A stretch of 56,037 nucleotides of DNA from an uncultured Opitutia bacterium (lineage in GTDB: Bacteria; Verrucomicrobiota; Verrucomicrobiia; Opitutales; Puniceicoccaceae). Below, piece by piece: positions 8,770 to 16,170 of this stretch. The position numbers and the translations under genes were made by a program. The notes under the pieces are model-generated. The model saw nothing but the letters and a program-made list of their open reading frames with translations, was not told where the DNA came from and made no database searches. The stretch lies in the NCBI GenBank assembly GCA_913056175.1, contig CAJXLM010000015.1:1-56037 (forward strand). The letters are read 5' to 3'. How positions within the stretch are numbered: the stretch's first letter is position 1; every line of letters starts with the position of its first letter.

Positions 8770-8949
8770 TGTTTCCGAATGGCTTAGGGGATTCGGGTGA
8801 AGCTCTGGAGCCGCGGTGGACCCTCAGGGATTCCGGGGTTTACGGGGCGGGACGAGCCCTCGAGGATTCCGGGGCTGCGGAGTGGCGGGGCGAAGGCCGG
8901 ACCGGGGGGTGGGGAGATCGCGGTCTGTCGAGGAGCTTGGGGGATCGCC

Positions 8950-9022
8950 TCCGGGCTCGCGGGTGTGGGCGGTGCGGAAGGCGGCGGGGTCGGGGTCGTG
9001 GAAGAAGGCGGTGGAGGCGGCC
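8950..9022 (-). pseudogene. Copy of rpe 3' end, unit 2
   Basis: Translates on the minus strand as STAFFHDPDPAAFRTAHTREP, against GTAFFHDPDPAAFRTALTREP in the true gene, then reads on past the lost stop (TCC for TCA). There is no rpe sequence 5' of it, so only the gene end was copied. Confidence 0.85.
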
Positions 9023-9050
9023 ACCAGGTTCTTCTCGTTTTGGGTGGTTT

Positions 9051-9076
9051 GTTGGTGTCGGACACCAATAGGTGTT
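9051..9076. repeat. Palindrome motif, unit 3
   Basis: Perfect TTGGTGTC-g-GACACCAA again, with the same overlapping ACACC-aata-GGTGT stem, at the start of unit 3. Confidence 0.85.
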
Positions 9077-9256
9077 TGTCTCTGAATGGCTTAGGGGATT
9101 CGGGTGAAGCTCTGGAGCCGCGGTGGACCCTCAGGGATTCCGGGGTTTACGGGGCGGGACGAGCCCTCGAGGATTCCGGGGCTGCGGAGTGGCGGGGCGA
9201 AGGCCGGACCGGGGGGTGGGGAGATCGCGGTCTGTCGAGGAGCTTGGGGGATCGCC

Positions 9257-9320
9257 TCCGGGCTCGCGGGTGTGGGCGGTGCGGAAGGCGGCGGGGTCGG
9301 GGTCGTGGAAGAAGGCGGGG
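9257..9320 (-). pseudogene. Copy of rpe 3' end, unit 3
   Basis: Nearly identical to the unit 2 copy over the terminal codons of rpe, with the same lost stop and the same Leu-to-His change. This shows that units 2 and 3 derive from one another and not independently from the gene. Confidence 0.85.
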
Positions 9321-9353
9321 GGCGGCCGTGAGGTTCTTCTTGTTTGCGGGTCT

Positions 9354-9379
9354 GTTGGTGTCGGACACTAATAAGTGTT
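9354..9379. repeat. Palindrome motif, unit 4 (compensated stem)
   Basis: Here the second stem reads ACACT-aata-AGTGT. Both arms have changed relative to the other units (ACACC/GGTGT), which keeps the pairing. The first palindrome loses one pair as a result. Confidence 0.8.
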
Positions 9380-9560
9380 TGCCTCCGAGTGGCTTAGGGG
9401 ATTCGGGTGAAGGTCCGGAACCGCGGTGGACCGCCGGGGATTCCGGGGTTTCGAGGAGAGTTCGAATCCTCGGGGATTCCGGGGCGGCGGCGTGCCGGGG
9501 CGAGGGTCGGGCCCGGGGGGCGGGGAGATCGCGGTGCGCTGAGGAGCCCGCGGGATCGCC

Positions 9561-10232
9561 TCAGGGCTCGCGGGTGAGGGCGGTGCGGAAGGCGGCGGGG
9601 TCGGGGTCGTGGAAGAAGGCGGTGCCGGCGACCAGGGTATCGGCGCCCGCGGCGGTGCAGCGGGGGGCGGTGGTGCGGTCGATGCCGCCATCGACCTCGA
9701 TGCGGTAGCCGAGGTCGTGGTCGAGGCGGTGTTGGTGGGCCTCGTCGATCTTGCCGAGAACTTCCTCGCGGAAGGACTGGCCGCCGAAGCCCGGCTGGAC
9801 GGTCATGCAAAGGAGCAGGTCGATATGCGGGAGGAAGGGGAGGGCGCGGGCGAAAGGCGTGTCCGGGTTGAGGGCGAGCCCGCAGCGCAGGCCATGCTCG
9901 CGGATGGCGTCGAGCGTCTTTCGGATGGGGTAGAAGGGTTCCACATGGATGATGATCTCGTCGGCCCCGGCCTTGGCAAAGGCCTCCCAATAGTGGTCGG
10001 GGCGAGTGAGCATGAGGTGGACATCGAAGAAGAGGTCCCGGTCGAGGGGCCGGAGGGCGGCCACGGTCTGGGGTCCGAAGCTAAGGTTCGGGACGAAGTG
10101 GCCATCCATGATGTCGAGGTGGACCCAGCTCGTGCCGGAGGCGCGGACGCGCTCGAGGCTGCCGGCGAGATTGTCGTGGTGTCCCCCGAGGATGGAGGGG
10201 GCGCAAACGAGGGGATGCGGGGAGACGGGCAT
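9561..10232 (-). CDS. rpe: Ribulose-phosphate 3-epimerase
   Basis: A 223-residue TIM-barrel enzyme interconverting ribulose 5-phosphate and xylulose 5-phosphate. Visible motifs: APSILGG near residue 10, WVHLDIMDGHFVPNLSFG near 35-52 (metal His and catalytic Asp), FDVHLM near 68, MTVQPGFGGQSF near 138 and EVDGGID near 172 (catalytic Asp). Length is normal. I start at ATG 10232 because the fold begins there; the open frame further upstream overlaps dnaX. It follows dnaX by 58 bp on the same strand and is probably cotranscribed. Its last 23 codons are duplicated in the array downstream. Confidence 0.95.
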   Translation of the reverse strand: MPVSPHPLVCAPSILGGHHDNLAGSLERVRASGTSWVHLDIMDGHFVPNLSFGPQTVAALRPLDRDLFFDVHLMLTRPDHYWEAFAKAGADEIIIHVEPFYPIRKTLDAIREHGLRCGLALNPDTPFARALPFLPHIDLLLCMTVQPGFGGQSFREEVLGKIDEAHQHRLDHDLGYRIEVDGGIDRTTAPRCTAAGADTLVAGTAFFHDPDPAAFRTALTREP

Positions 10233-10290
10233 GGTTACGGGGGGAATAGGAGTGGGGTTGGGGGGTGGTGGTGGTGATGGAGAGCTTTCT

Positions 10291-11979
10291 TCACGAGGAG
10301 AGCTTCTTCGGGTCGAAGAGGACGGGCCCACTGAAGGAGGCCCGGAATTCCTCGCGGAGGAGGTGTTGCATGTCCTCGGGAAGTTTCCCGAGGAGACGGC
10401 TGAGCTCATCCCCGGCGGAGGGGAGCTCCTCGAGGCGGGCGACTTCGGCAGCGAGGTCGAGGGGCTCTTCCGGGTGGGCCGCGGGTCCTTCGCCCGGGTC
10501 TTCGGCGGGCGGAGCGTCCGTTGTTGGGGGGGGATCGACCGCCGTCGAGGATTCCGCATCGGGAGCGATCGACGGAGGCGGGGCGGCCGTTTCGGTGGGC
10601 TGCGAGTGGGCCGCCGCGCCTGCCGATCCCGCGGCGGGAATCACTGGGGGCGAAGCACTCGCGGGCTCGGTAGCTGCCGTTGCCGGGGAGGGGGCCTCCG
10701 CGTGTGGGGGGCCGGGCCGGGACTCAGGAGCCGGGGCGCCCCTCAGGCGGGCGACCGGCTCCTTTTTTTTTTCTTCCGCGGGAGGGTCTCCGGCGATTGA
10801 GGAAAGTTCCTTGAGTACGGTGTCGATCGGCCGGGTGCGGGCGTGGTCGACCGCGCGGAGGAGGGCGATCTCGAACTGGACACGGGGGTTGAGTCCCCGT
10901 TGGACGGAGCGCTCGCTCTCCTGGAGAGCGTCGAGGATGCGCAGGAGGGGCTCGGTGCCGAGGGCGGGCCCGAAGCGGTCGGTGCTTCCCCCATCGCGGA
11001 TGGCTGCGAGCAGGGCGGACCGGAAGAGGGCGGCGAGATCGCCGAGGGCGCGGGGGAGGTCGCGGCCCTCCCGGGAGAGGCGGTCGGCAGCCTCGACCAG
11101 GGCGGGATAGTCCGCGGTGGCGATGGCGCGGGCGAGGTCCTCCAGCTCGCTCTCGCTGGCCAGCCCGAAGACCTCGAGCACTTCCTGCTCGCCGATTTTT
11201 GTCCCGCAGAAGGAGATCAGTTGGTCGAGGGTCGACTGGGCGTCGCGCATCCCGCCGGCGGCGAGCTTGGCCACCGCGCGGAGGGCGGCCTCGTCGATCT
11301 CGATGTCCTCCGCCCGGGCGATGGCGGCGAGCTGCTCGGCGATGACCCCATCCTCGATCGGGCGGAACTCGAGCCGCTGGCAGCGGGAGGTAATCGTGGG
11401 CAGGACCTTGCTGCTCTCGGTCGTGGCGAAGATGAACTTCACGTGCGCGGGCGGCTCCTCGAGGGTCTTGAGGAGGGCGTTGAAGGCCGCCTGGGAGAGC
11501 ATGTGCACCTCGTCGATGATGTAGATCTTGAAGGGGCACTGGCTCGGACTGTACTGGCAGTCCTCCCGGAGGTCGCGGACCTGTTCCACCGAGTTGTTGG
11601 AGGCCCCGTCGATCTCGATGACGTCCATGCAACGGCCCTCCATGATCTGGCGGGTGCGCTCTGCGGACGGGTCGAAGTCGGCGGAGGGGCGGTCGCCGGC
11701 GTTCAGGGCGCAGGCGAGCAGGCGGGCGGTGCTTGTCTTGCCGGTGCCGCGCGGCCCCACGAAAAGGTAGGCATGGGCGAGGCGGTCCCGCTCGATCGCG
11801 TTGGTGAGGGTGCGGACGATGTGCTCCTGCCCGACCAGCTCGCGAAAGCCTTGCGGCCGCCAGCGCCGGGCAATGACCTGATAACCTTCCACGTCGGAAA
11901 AGCTGCGAAGCCCCGCGGTGGGGGGCAACGGAAAATCGGGCGCGGTGGGAGGCTTTGGCTTGTCGGCCGGAGATTCCAT
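10291..11979 (-). CDS. dnaX: DNA polymerase III subunit tau/gamma
   Basis: A 562-residue clamp-loader ATPase. After a 34-residue Pro-rich start comes [21 protein letters not shown], Walker [10 protein letters not shown] (near 75), Walker [10 protein letters not shown], the SRC sensor in [11 protein letters not shown], then domain III and a long Pro/Ala linker from about 405 to 510 before the C-terminal helix region. The four zinc cysteines normally between Walker A and EIDAAS are absent here ([18 protein letters not shown]). An A10 run near codon 403 suggests a shorter gamma product. ATG 11979 leaves only 15 bp to the divergent rpiB start; GTG 11892, directly at the conserved domain, is an alternative. 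Confidence 0.95.
   Translation of the reverse strand: MESPADKPKPPTAPDFPLPPTAGLRSFSDVEGYQVIARRWRPQGFRELVGQEHIVRTLTNAIERDRLAHAYLFVGPRGTGKTSTARLLACALNAGDRPSADFDPSAERTRQIMEGRCMDVIEIDGASNNSVEQVRDLREDCQYSPSQCPFKIYIIDEVHMLSQAAFNALLKTLEEPPAHVKFIFATTESSKVLPTITSRCQRLEFRPIEDGVIAEQLAAIARAEDIEIDEAALRAVAKLAAGGMRDAQSTLDQLISFCGTKIGEQEVLEVFGLASESELEDLARAIATADYPALVEAADRLSREGRDLPRALGDLAALFRSALLAAIRDGGSTDRFGPALGTEPLLRILDALQESERSVQRGLNPRVQFEIALLRAVDHARTRPIDTVLKELSSIAGDPPAEEKKKEPVARLRGAPAPESRPGPPHAEAPSPATAATEPASASPPVIPAAGSAGAAAHSQPTETAAPPPSIAPDAESSTAVDPPPTTDAPPAEDPGEGPAAHPEEPLDLAAEVARLEELPSAGDELSRLLGKLPEDMQHLLREEFRASFSGPVLFDPKKLSS
10724..10772 (-). promoter_or_regulatory. dnaX frameshift cassette: A10 run plus hairpin
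   Basis: On the dnaX strand ten A (10772-10763) encode the Lys run. They are followed directly by an 8-bp stem, GGAGCCGG (10762-10755) with CCGGCTCC (10734-10727). A -1 shift (or one extra A in the RNA) reaches a TGA at 10726-10724 right after the hairpin, giving a gamma form of about 418 residues, close to the 431 of E. coli gamma. The +1 frame stops at 10743. On the opposite strand the same sequence looks like an intrinsic terminator, but no plus-strand gene precedes it. Confidence 0.7.
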
Positions 11980-11994
11980 GAACAAAACAGCCGG

Positions 11995-12435
11995 ATGAAA
12001 ATCTCCCTCGGCACCGACCACGCCGGCTACTCCCACAAGGAGGCCGTGAAGCATCACCTTGAGCAGAAGGGTTACGAAGTCGTCGATTTCGGAACCGACT
12101 CCACCGAATCGGTCGACTACCCGGACTTCGTGGGTCCGGCCGCGGAAGCCGTCGCCCAGGGCTCCACCGATCTCGGGGTCATCTTCGGGGGCAGTGGGAA
12201 CGGCGAGGCGATGACCGCCAACAAGGTGCGGGGCGTGCGGTGCGCGGTTTGCTGGAACCTCGAGACCGGGCGCCTCGCCAAGCAGCACAACAAGGCCAAC
12301 GTGATCTCCTTCGGGGCCCGCCAGACCCCGATCGAGGACTGCCTGGGCATTCTGGACGCATGGCTGGCGGCCGAGTTCGAGGGCGGGCGCCATGTGGCCC
12401 GGCTGGAAAAGATGCAGGCCTACGAGCAGGAGTGA
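11995..12435 (+). CDS. rpiB: Ribose-5-phosphate isomerase B
   Basis: A 146-residue RpiB/LacAB enzyme interconverting ribose 5-phosphate and ribulose 5-phosphate. It opens with [16 protein letters not shown] and has [16 protein letters not shown] near residue 65. The GNGE string is that of the mycobacterial type, where Glu rather than Cys acts as base. The gene is divergent from dnaX-rpe, so two enzymes acting on ribulose 5-phosphate lie back to back around dnaX. Start ATG 11995 matches the family start. Confidence 0.95.
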   Translation: MKISLGTDHAGYSHKEAVKHHLEQKGYEVVDFGTDSTESVDYPDFVGPAAEAVAQGSTDLGVIFGGSGNGEAMTANKVRGVRCAVCWNLETGRLAKQHNKANVISFGARQTPIEDCLGILDAWLAAEFEGGRHVARLEKMQAYEQE

Positions 12436-12482
12436 GGCGGCCAGCTTTGACAGAAGCGCGTTTGTCGGCTTTGCCTTCTCGG

Positions 12483-13109
12483 ATGCTCGAATACAACATC
12501 CGTGCCGACGAGGACGACGACGACGACGAGGAGGAGGAAAAGGAGGAGAGCAAGGCTGCGGCTCCTCTCTCTGCCCTCTTGCAAAGACGCTTCCTCAAGG
12601 ATCGAAAGATTTTCCTCTGGGGAGCGGTCACCGACCAGACCGCCCGCGACATCACCGAGAAGCTCCTGTATCTTGAGAGCGAAGCACCCGGCGAGGAAAT
12701 CCGGTTCTACATCAACACGCCGGGCGGCTCGATCACCGCGGGCATGGCCATCTACGACACCATGCAGCTGATCACCAGCCCGGTCACCGTGATCGTGACC
12801 GGGATGGCCGCCAGCATGGGCTCGATCCTGCTCTCGGGGGCGACCAAGGGGCAGCGGCTCATCTACCCGCACGGCCGGGTGCTCATCCACCAGCCCCTCA
12901 TCGCCGGACGCTTCATGGCACCGGCCGTGGACATCAACATCCAGGCGCAGGAGATGGAGCGGGTCCGGGCGGAACTGAACCAGATCCTGGCGAATGTCTC
13001 CGGCCAGGACCTCGCCACCATTGAGCGTGACACCGACCGGGACTTTTACCTGACCGCCCAGGAGTCGATCGACTACGGGCTCGTGGACCGGATCGTGGAA
13101 AAGATCTGA
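12483..13109 (+). CDS. clpP: ATP-dependent Clp protease proteolytic subunit
   Basis: A 208-residue serine protease subunit of the ClpP barrel. The catalytic triad is visible: Ser in [11 protein letters not shown] near residue 118, His in RVLIHQPL near 141, Asp in ERDTDRD near 190. Other hallmarks are FLWGAVTD and [19 protein letters not shown]. The N-terminus carries an unusual acidic tract ([14 protein letters not shown], residues 9-22) where ClpP normally has a short propeptide. No clpX follows; dapF is next after 51 bp. Start ATG 12483 is the last Met before the acidic tract. Confidence 0.95.
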   Translation: MLEYNIRADEDDDDDEEEEKEESKAAAPLSALLQRRFLKDRKIFLWGAVTDQTARDITEKLLYLESEAPGEEIRFYINTPGGSITAGMAIYDTMQLITSPVTVIVTGMAASMGSILLSGATKGQRLIYPHGRVLIHQPLIAGRFMAPAVDINIQAQEMERVRAELNQILANVSGQDLATIERDTDRDFYLTAQESIDYGLVDRIVEKI

Positions 13110-13160
13110 GCGGGCGGGACCTGCCGTGGGCGTCCCCCGGCGGTCCCCGTCCTCCACCCG

Positions 13161-13997
13161 ATGGAATTGCAGAAGTACCACGCTCTCGGGAACGACTACC
13201 TCGTGCTCGATCCGGTGACGGCGGACTGCCCGTCGCCGGAGGAAATCGCGGCGATCTGTCACCGGAACACCGGGCTCGGCTCGGACGGCATCCTTTACGG
13301 GCCCCTGCCGGGCAAGGAGGCCGGCGCCTTCGGCCTCCGCATCCTCAACCCCGACGGGAGCGAGGCGGAGAAGAGCGGGAACGGGCTGCGCATCTTCGCC
13401 CGTTACCTGTACGACCGCGGGGAGGTGGCGGACGACACCCTTGTGGTGGAGACCCTTGGCGGCCGTGTGGAGGGGCGGGTGCACGATCCGCGGGAGGCCA
13501 TCGAGATCGCCATGGGCACGGTGACCTTCCGCAGCGAGGAGATCCCCGTTGCCGGCGAGCCGCGGGAAGTGCTCGAGGAGTCGATCGACGTGGGCGGGGA
13601 AAGGCTCCGGTACTCGGCGGCCAGCATCGGCAACCCGCACTGCGTGGTCCTGCGGGAGGAGCTGGACCTGGCGGAGGTTCGCCGGTTGGGCCCCCTTCTC
13701 GAAGTGCACGAGAACTTTCCCCACCGGACGAACGTCCAATTCGCCCGCGTGCTCGACCGGGGGACCCTCGCCCTCGAGATCTGGGAGCGAGGGGCAGGCT
13801 ACACCCTCGCCTCCGGGAGCAGTTCCTGCGCGGCCGCGGCGGTGGCCCGGCGGCTCGGGCACCTCGACGACCAGATCACCGTACGGATGCCCGGCGGCTC
13901 CCTGCGGCTGCACTTCGGCGCGGATGACTCCGTGCGGATGACCGGGCCGGTGCGGCGGGTCGGCGGCATGGTCTGGGCGGGGACAGCGGAGGCTTGA
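13161..13997 (+). CDS. dapF: Diaminopimelate epimerase family, Ser/Ser variant
   Basis: A 278-residue member of the DapF fold, which normally converts LL- to meso-diaminopimelate for lysine and peptidoglycan. N-terminal KYHALGNDYLVLD, GLGSDGIL, SIGNPHCVV, NVQFARV and WERGAG are in the expected places. Both catalytic cysteines appear replaced: the first motif is AEKSGNGLRIFA instead of xMCGNGxR, and the second is TLASGSSSCAAA instead of TxACGTGACA. The Cys in the second motif aligns with the non-catalytic one. A dapL gene lies at 37334-38602, consistent with a need for this step. Activity with two serines is uncertain. Confidence 0.85.
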   Translation: MELQKYHALGNDYLVLDPVTADCPSPEEIAAICHRNTGLGSDGILYGPLPGKEAGAFGLRILNPDGSEAEKSGNGLRIFARYLYDRGEVADDTLVVETLGGRVEGRVHDPREAIEIAMGTVTFRSEEIPVAGEPREVLEESIDVGGERLRYSAASIGNPHCVVLREELDLAEVRRLGPLLEVHENFPHRTNVQFARVLDRGTLALEIWERGAGYTLASGSSSCAAAAVARRLGHLDDQITVRMPGGSLRLHFGADDSVRMTGPVRRVGGMVWAGTAEA

Positions 13998-14057
13998 CCC
14001 GGGGGCGGCCGGGTGCTTACTTCCTCGTTTCCCAACCGAAGAATCGCCGAGAATTTC

Positions 14058-14258
14058 ATGCCCGTAGACGTTAACATTCGCAAGGGAGAGTCCGTGGAGC
14101 GGGCCCTCCGCCGCCTGAAAAAACGCCTCGATCGCGAGGGCGTCATCCGCGACGCGCGGAACAAGCGCTACTTCGAGAAGCCTTCGGAGGTGCGGCGCCG
14201 GAAGAAGAAGATGGCGGCTTTCAACAACATGCTGCGGGTCCGCAACGAGAACCGGTAG
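14058..14258 (+). CDS. rpsU: 30S ribosomal protein S21
   Basis: A 66-residue basic protein of the small ribosomal subunit. It has VDVNIRKGESVERALRRLKK and the arginine/lysine-rich RYFEKPSEVRRRKKK of S21. Start ATG 14058 gives the standard length. It lies 60 bp after dapF and just before the tRNA-Val gene. Confidence 0.95.
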   Translation: MPVDVNIRKGESVERALRRLKKRLDREGVIRDARNKRYFEKPSEVRRRKKKMAAFNNMLRVRNENR

Positions 14259-14319
14259 GGGGGCGGGTCGCACGGTCCGCCCGGGAGAGGGACCGTCCGA
14301 CTCCACGACAGATTTTCCC

Positions 14320-14396
14320 GGGGGATTAGCTCAGTTGGTTAGAGCGCTTGCATGACACGCAAGAGGTCACTGGTTCAAATCCAGTATCTCCCACCA
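14320..14396 (+). tRNA. tRNA-Val (GAC)
   Basis: A 77-base cloverleaf. The acceptor stem GGGGGAT pairs with ATCTCCC (one G-U), the anticodon stem CTTGC/GCAAG encloses loop ATGACAC with anticodon GAC, and the T arm contains GGTTCAAATCC. Discriminator A and the CCA end are encoded. Confidence 0.96.
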
Positions 14397-14455
14397 CTTT
14401 CCCAAGTCGTTGAGTGACAATGCCCGAAGGTTCCGGACGGTAGTCTGGAGGGGCG

Positions 14456-14479
14456 AAAGTTACATCAAAAGTTACATCA
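14456..14479. repeat. Perfect 12-bp tandem repeat downstream of tRNA-Val
   Basis: AAAGTTACATCA occurs twice head to tail, 60 bp beyond the tRNA 3' end, in locally AT-rich sequence. The remainder of 14397-14854 (458 bp) shows no gene I can support. Such sites after tRNAs can be remnants of integration, but no integrase is present. Confidence 0.6.
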
Positions 14480-14854
14480 CAGAGCCGGTGCGCATGGTTC
14501 ATTGGGAGCTTTGGTCGCATAACTTTTGCAATTCCGGGGGTTGGGGTTGGCCCGTGGGGACGAGGGTTTGCGGGGCGGTTGGGCTTGCGTGGGGCAAGGT
14601 GCCGTCGGCTGCGGGAAAGTAGGATCCGGTCGAAGTGGGTGTCCGGTGCCCGTGGCGGATCCGGCAGGTCCGGACACTCCCGGATTTCGTAGGCGGGATT
14701 GCCGGTCTTTCGCAGTGCTGGCGGCTCCCTCCCGCGGGCTCTCGCGAGCTCAAGGATGCATTGCTGGACCGCTTTTTCCCTTTGCCCGCCGGGGGGTTCC
14801 GATCATGGATAGCGCTGTGCGGAGTTGGCCCGGACGGCCCGCACGGCTGGTTCC

Positions 14855-16102
14855 ATGCATGTACTCCAGGCCATTCTCGCCGTTGCGGTGCTCACCGGGA
14901 TCGCGTGGCTCTGCAGTGAGGCCCGCCGGAAGGTTTCGCTGCCATGGGTTCTCGGCGGACTCCTCTCGCAGGTTTTGCTCGCTGCCGTCCTCCTCGGGAT
15001 TCCCCAATCGGTTGGGCTGTTCCTGCTCGCCCAACGCGTGGCCCTTGCCCTTACCGAGGCGACGCGGGAGGGGACGCGCTTCGTGTTCGGCTACCTCGGG
15101 GGTGGGGAGGCGCCCTTTGCGGTGGAGGAGACCGAGCACCTCTTCCTGCTGGCCTTCCAGGGACTCCCGCTCATCCTCGTGGTCAGCGCCCTCTCGGCCC
15201 TGCTCTTCCATTGGCGGATCCTCCCTTGGATCGTGCGCGGGATGGCCTGGGTACTCCGGCGTGGCTTCTCGCTGAGCGGGCCGGTGGGCCTCGGGGCCGT
15301 CGCCGGCATCTTCCTCGGGACCGTCGAGGCCCCCGTGCTCGTGCGCCCCTACCTCGCGCGCATGTCGCGCGGCGAATTGTTCGCCCTGATGGTCACGGGG
15401 ATGGCCACGGTGTCGGGGAGCGCCGTCTTCCTCCTGGCGACCCTCCTCGCGGAGGTCGTGCCGAACGTGACCGGCCACCTCCTCACCGCCTCCCTCCTCA
15501 GCGTTCCCGCCGGCCTCCTCATGGCCGGGGTGCTCGTGCCCTTCCGGTCCGCGACCGACTCCGCCGGGCCCGCCCGCCTCGGGGTGGAGAGCCGCAGCAG
15601 TCTCGATGCGCTTACCCGGGGCACCCTCGACGGGATCCCCCTCGTGCTGAACATCGTGGCCCTGCTCCTCACCCTCGTGGCCCTCGTCGCCCTGGGCAAC
15701 GCGCTCCTCGGGCTGCTGCCGCATCCGGGGGGCGAGCCGCTCTCGCTCGAGCGCATGCTCGGCTGGCTGATGGCCCCGGTCGCCTGGTTGATTGGGATCC
15801 CGTGGGAGGAAGCGCCGCGGGCGGGCACCCTTCTCGGGATGAAGATCGTCTTGAACGAGCTGATCGCCTACCTCCACTTGGCCGACCTTCCCGAGGGGGC
15901 CCTCTCCGCGCGGAGCCGCCTCCTCCTCACCTACGCTCTCTGTGGCTTTGCGAACCTCAGCAGCGTCGGGATCGTCATCGGTGGCCTCGGGGCCATCCTG
16001 CCGGACCGCCGGCCGGAGATCGTCGCGCTCGGGATGAAGGCCCTCTTCGGCGGCACCCTCGCCACGCTCATGACGGCGGCCGTGGTCGGCCCGTTCGTCT
16101 AG
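14855..16102 (+). CDS. NupC-family nucleoside transporter
   Basis: A 415-residue concentrative nucleoside transporter, an inner-membrane cation-nucleoside symporter. Recognisable family strings are GVLGGLLSQ-like WVLGGLLSQVLLA near residue 32, the gating region GTVEAPVLVRPYLARMSRGELFALMVTGMATVSGS near 160-195, and the second half GMKIVLNELIAY with YALCGFANLSSVGI near 365. The MTGMATVSGS and NE motifs are substrate-binding elements of the CNT family. Start ATG 14855 gives the normal N-terminal helix; the upstream extension of ten codons is unlikely. No nucleoside catabolic gene is adjacent. Confidence 0.9.
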   Translation: MHVLQAILAVAVLTGIAWLCSEARRKVSLPWVLGGLLSQVLLAAVLLGIPQSVGLFLLAQRVALALTEATREGTRFVFGYLGGGEAPFAVEETEHLFLLAFQGLPLILVVSALSALLFHWRILPWIVRGMAWVLRRGFSLSGPVGLGAVAGIFLGTVEAPVLVRPYLARMSRGELFALMVTGMATVSGSAVFLLATLLAEVVPNVTGHLLTASLLSVPAGLLMAGVLVPFRSATDSAGPARLGVESRSSLDALTRGTLDGIPLVLNIVALLLTLVALVALGNALLGLLPHPGGEPLSLERMLGWLMAPVAWLIGIPWEEAPRAGTLLGMKIVLNELIAYLHLADLPEGALSARSRLLLTYALCGFANLSSVGIVIGGLGAILPDRRPEIVALGMKALFGGTLATLMTAAVVGPFV

Positions 16103-16170
16103 GGCCGGGGGGCGGGGGGCTGCCGGAATCCCTTCGACAGGCGAGGGCAGGTCGGCCCAGTGTTTCCGGA

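Larger units (their letters stand above)
8341..9630. repeat. Tandem array of four units carrying the rpe 3' end
   Basis: Four units begin with the same palindrome at 8341, 8743, 9050 and 9353, giving lengths of 402, 307 and 303 bp; the fourth runs into the genuine rpe gene. Units 2 and 3 are nearly identical over 270 bp. Each unit ends with 70 bp matching the last codons of rpe (minus strand), so the repeat spans intergenic DNA plus a gene end. Open frames here are by-products: frames differ between copies and none resembles a protein family, apart from the copied rpe tail. The extra 99 bp of unit 1 is an internal duplication. Confidence 0.9.

Noticed and set aside
8341-9379. CRISPR array
   Set aside because: Repeats are about 300 bp apart, contain gene-end copies and lack uniform short spacers; no cas genes are present.
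8395-9708. Long plus-strand ORFs over the tandem array
   Set aside because: They arise because the GC-rich repeat lacks stops in several frames; frames differ between copies and show no protein family.
10727-10772. Intrinsic terminator on the plus strand (hairpin followed by T10)
   Set aside because: It fits the pattern, but it lies inside dnaX with no plus-strand gene upstream, and the frameshift explanation on the minus strand accounts for the same bases.
14326-14520. Minus-strand ORF containing GDTGFEPVTSCVS
   Set aside because: This is the well-known spurious translation across the antisense strand of a tRNA gene; the tRNA-Val at 14320-14396 explains it.
14580-14700. Cobalamin-riboswitch-like string (GGGAAA, GGT, CCGG stems) before nupC
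   Set aside because: The B12-box GCCACTG and the CTGT core are missing, and a nucleoside transporter is not an expected target.
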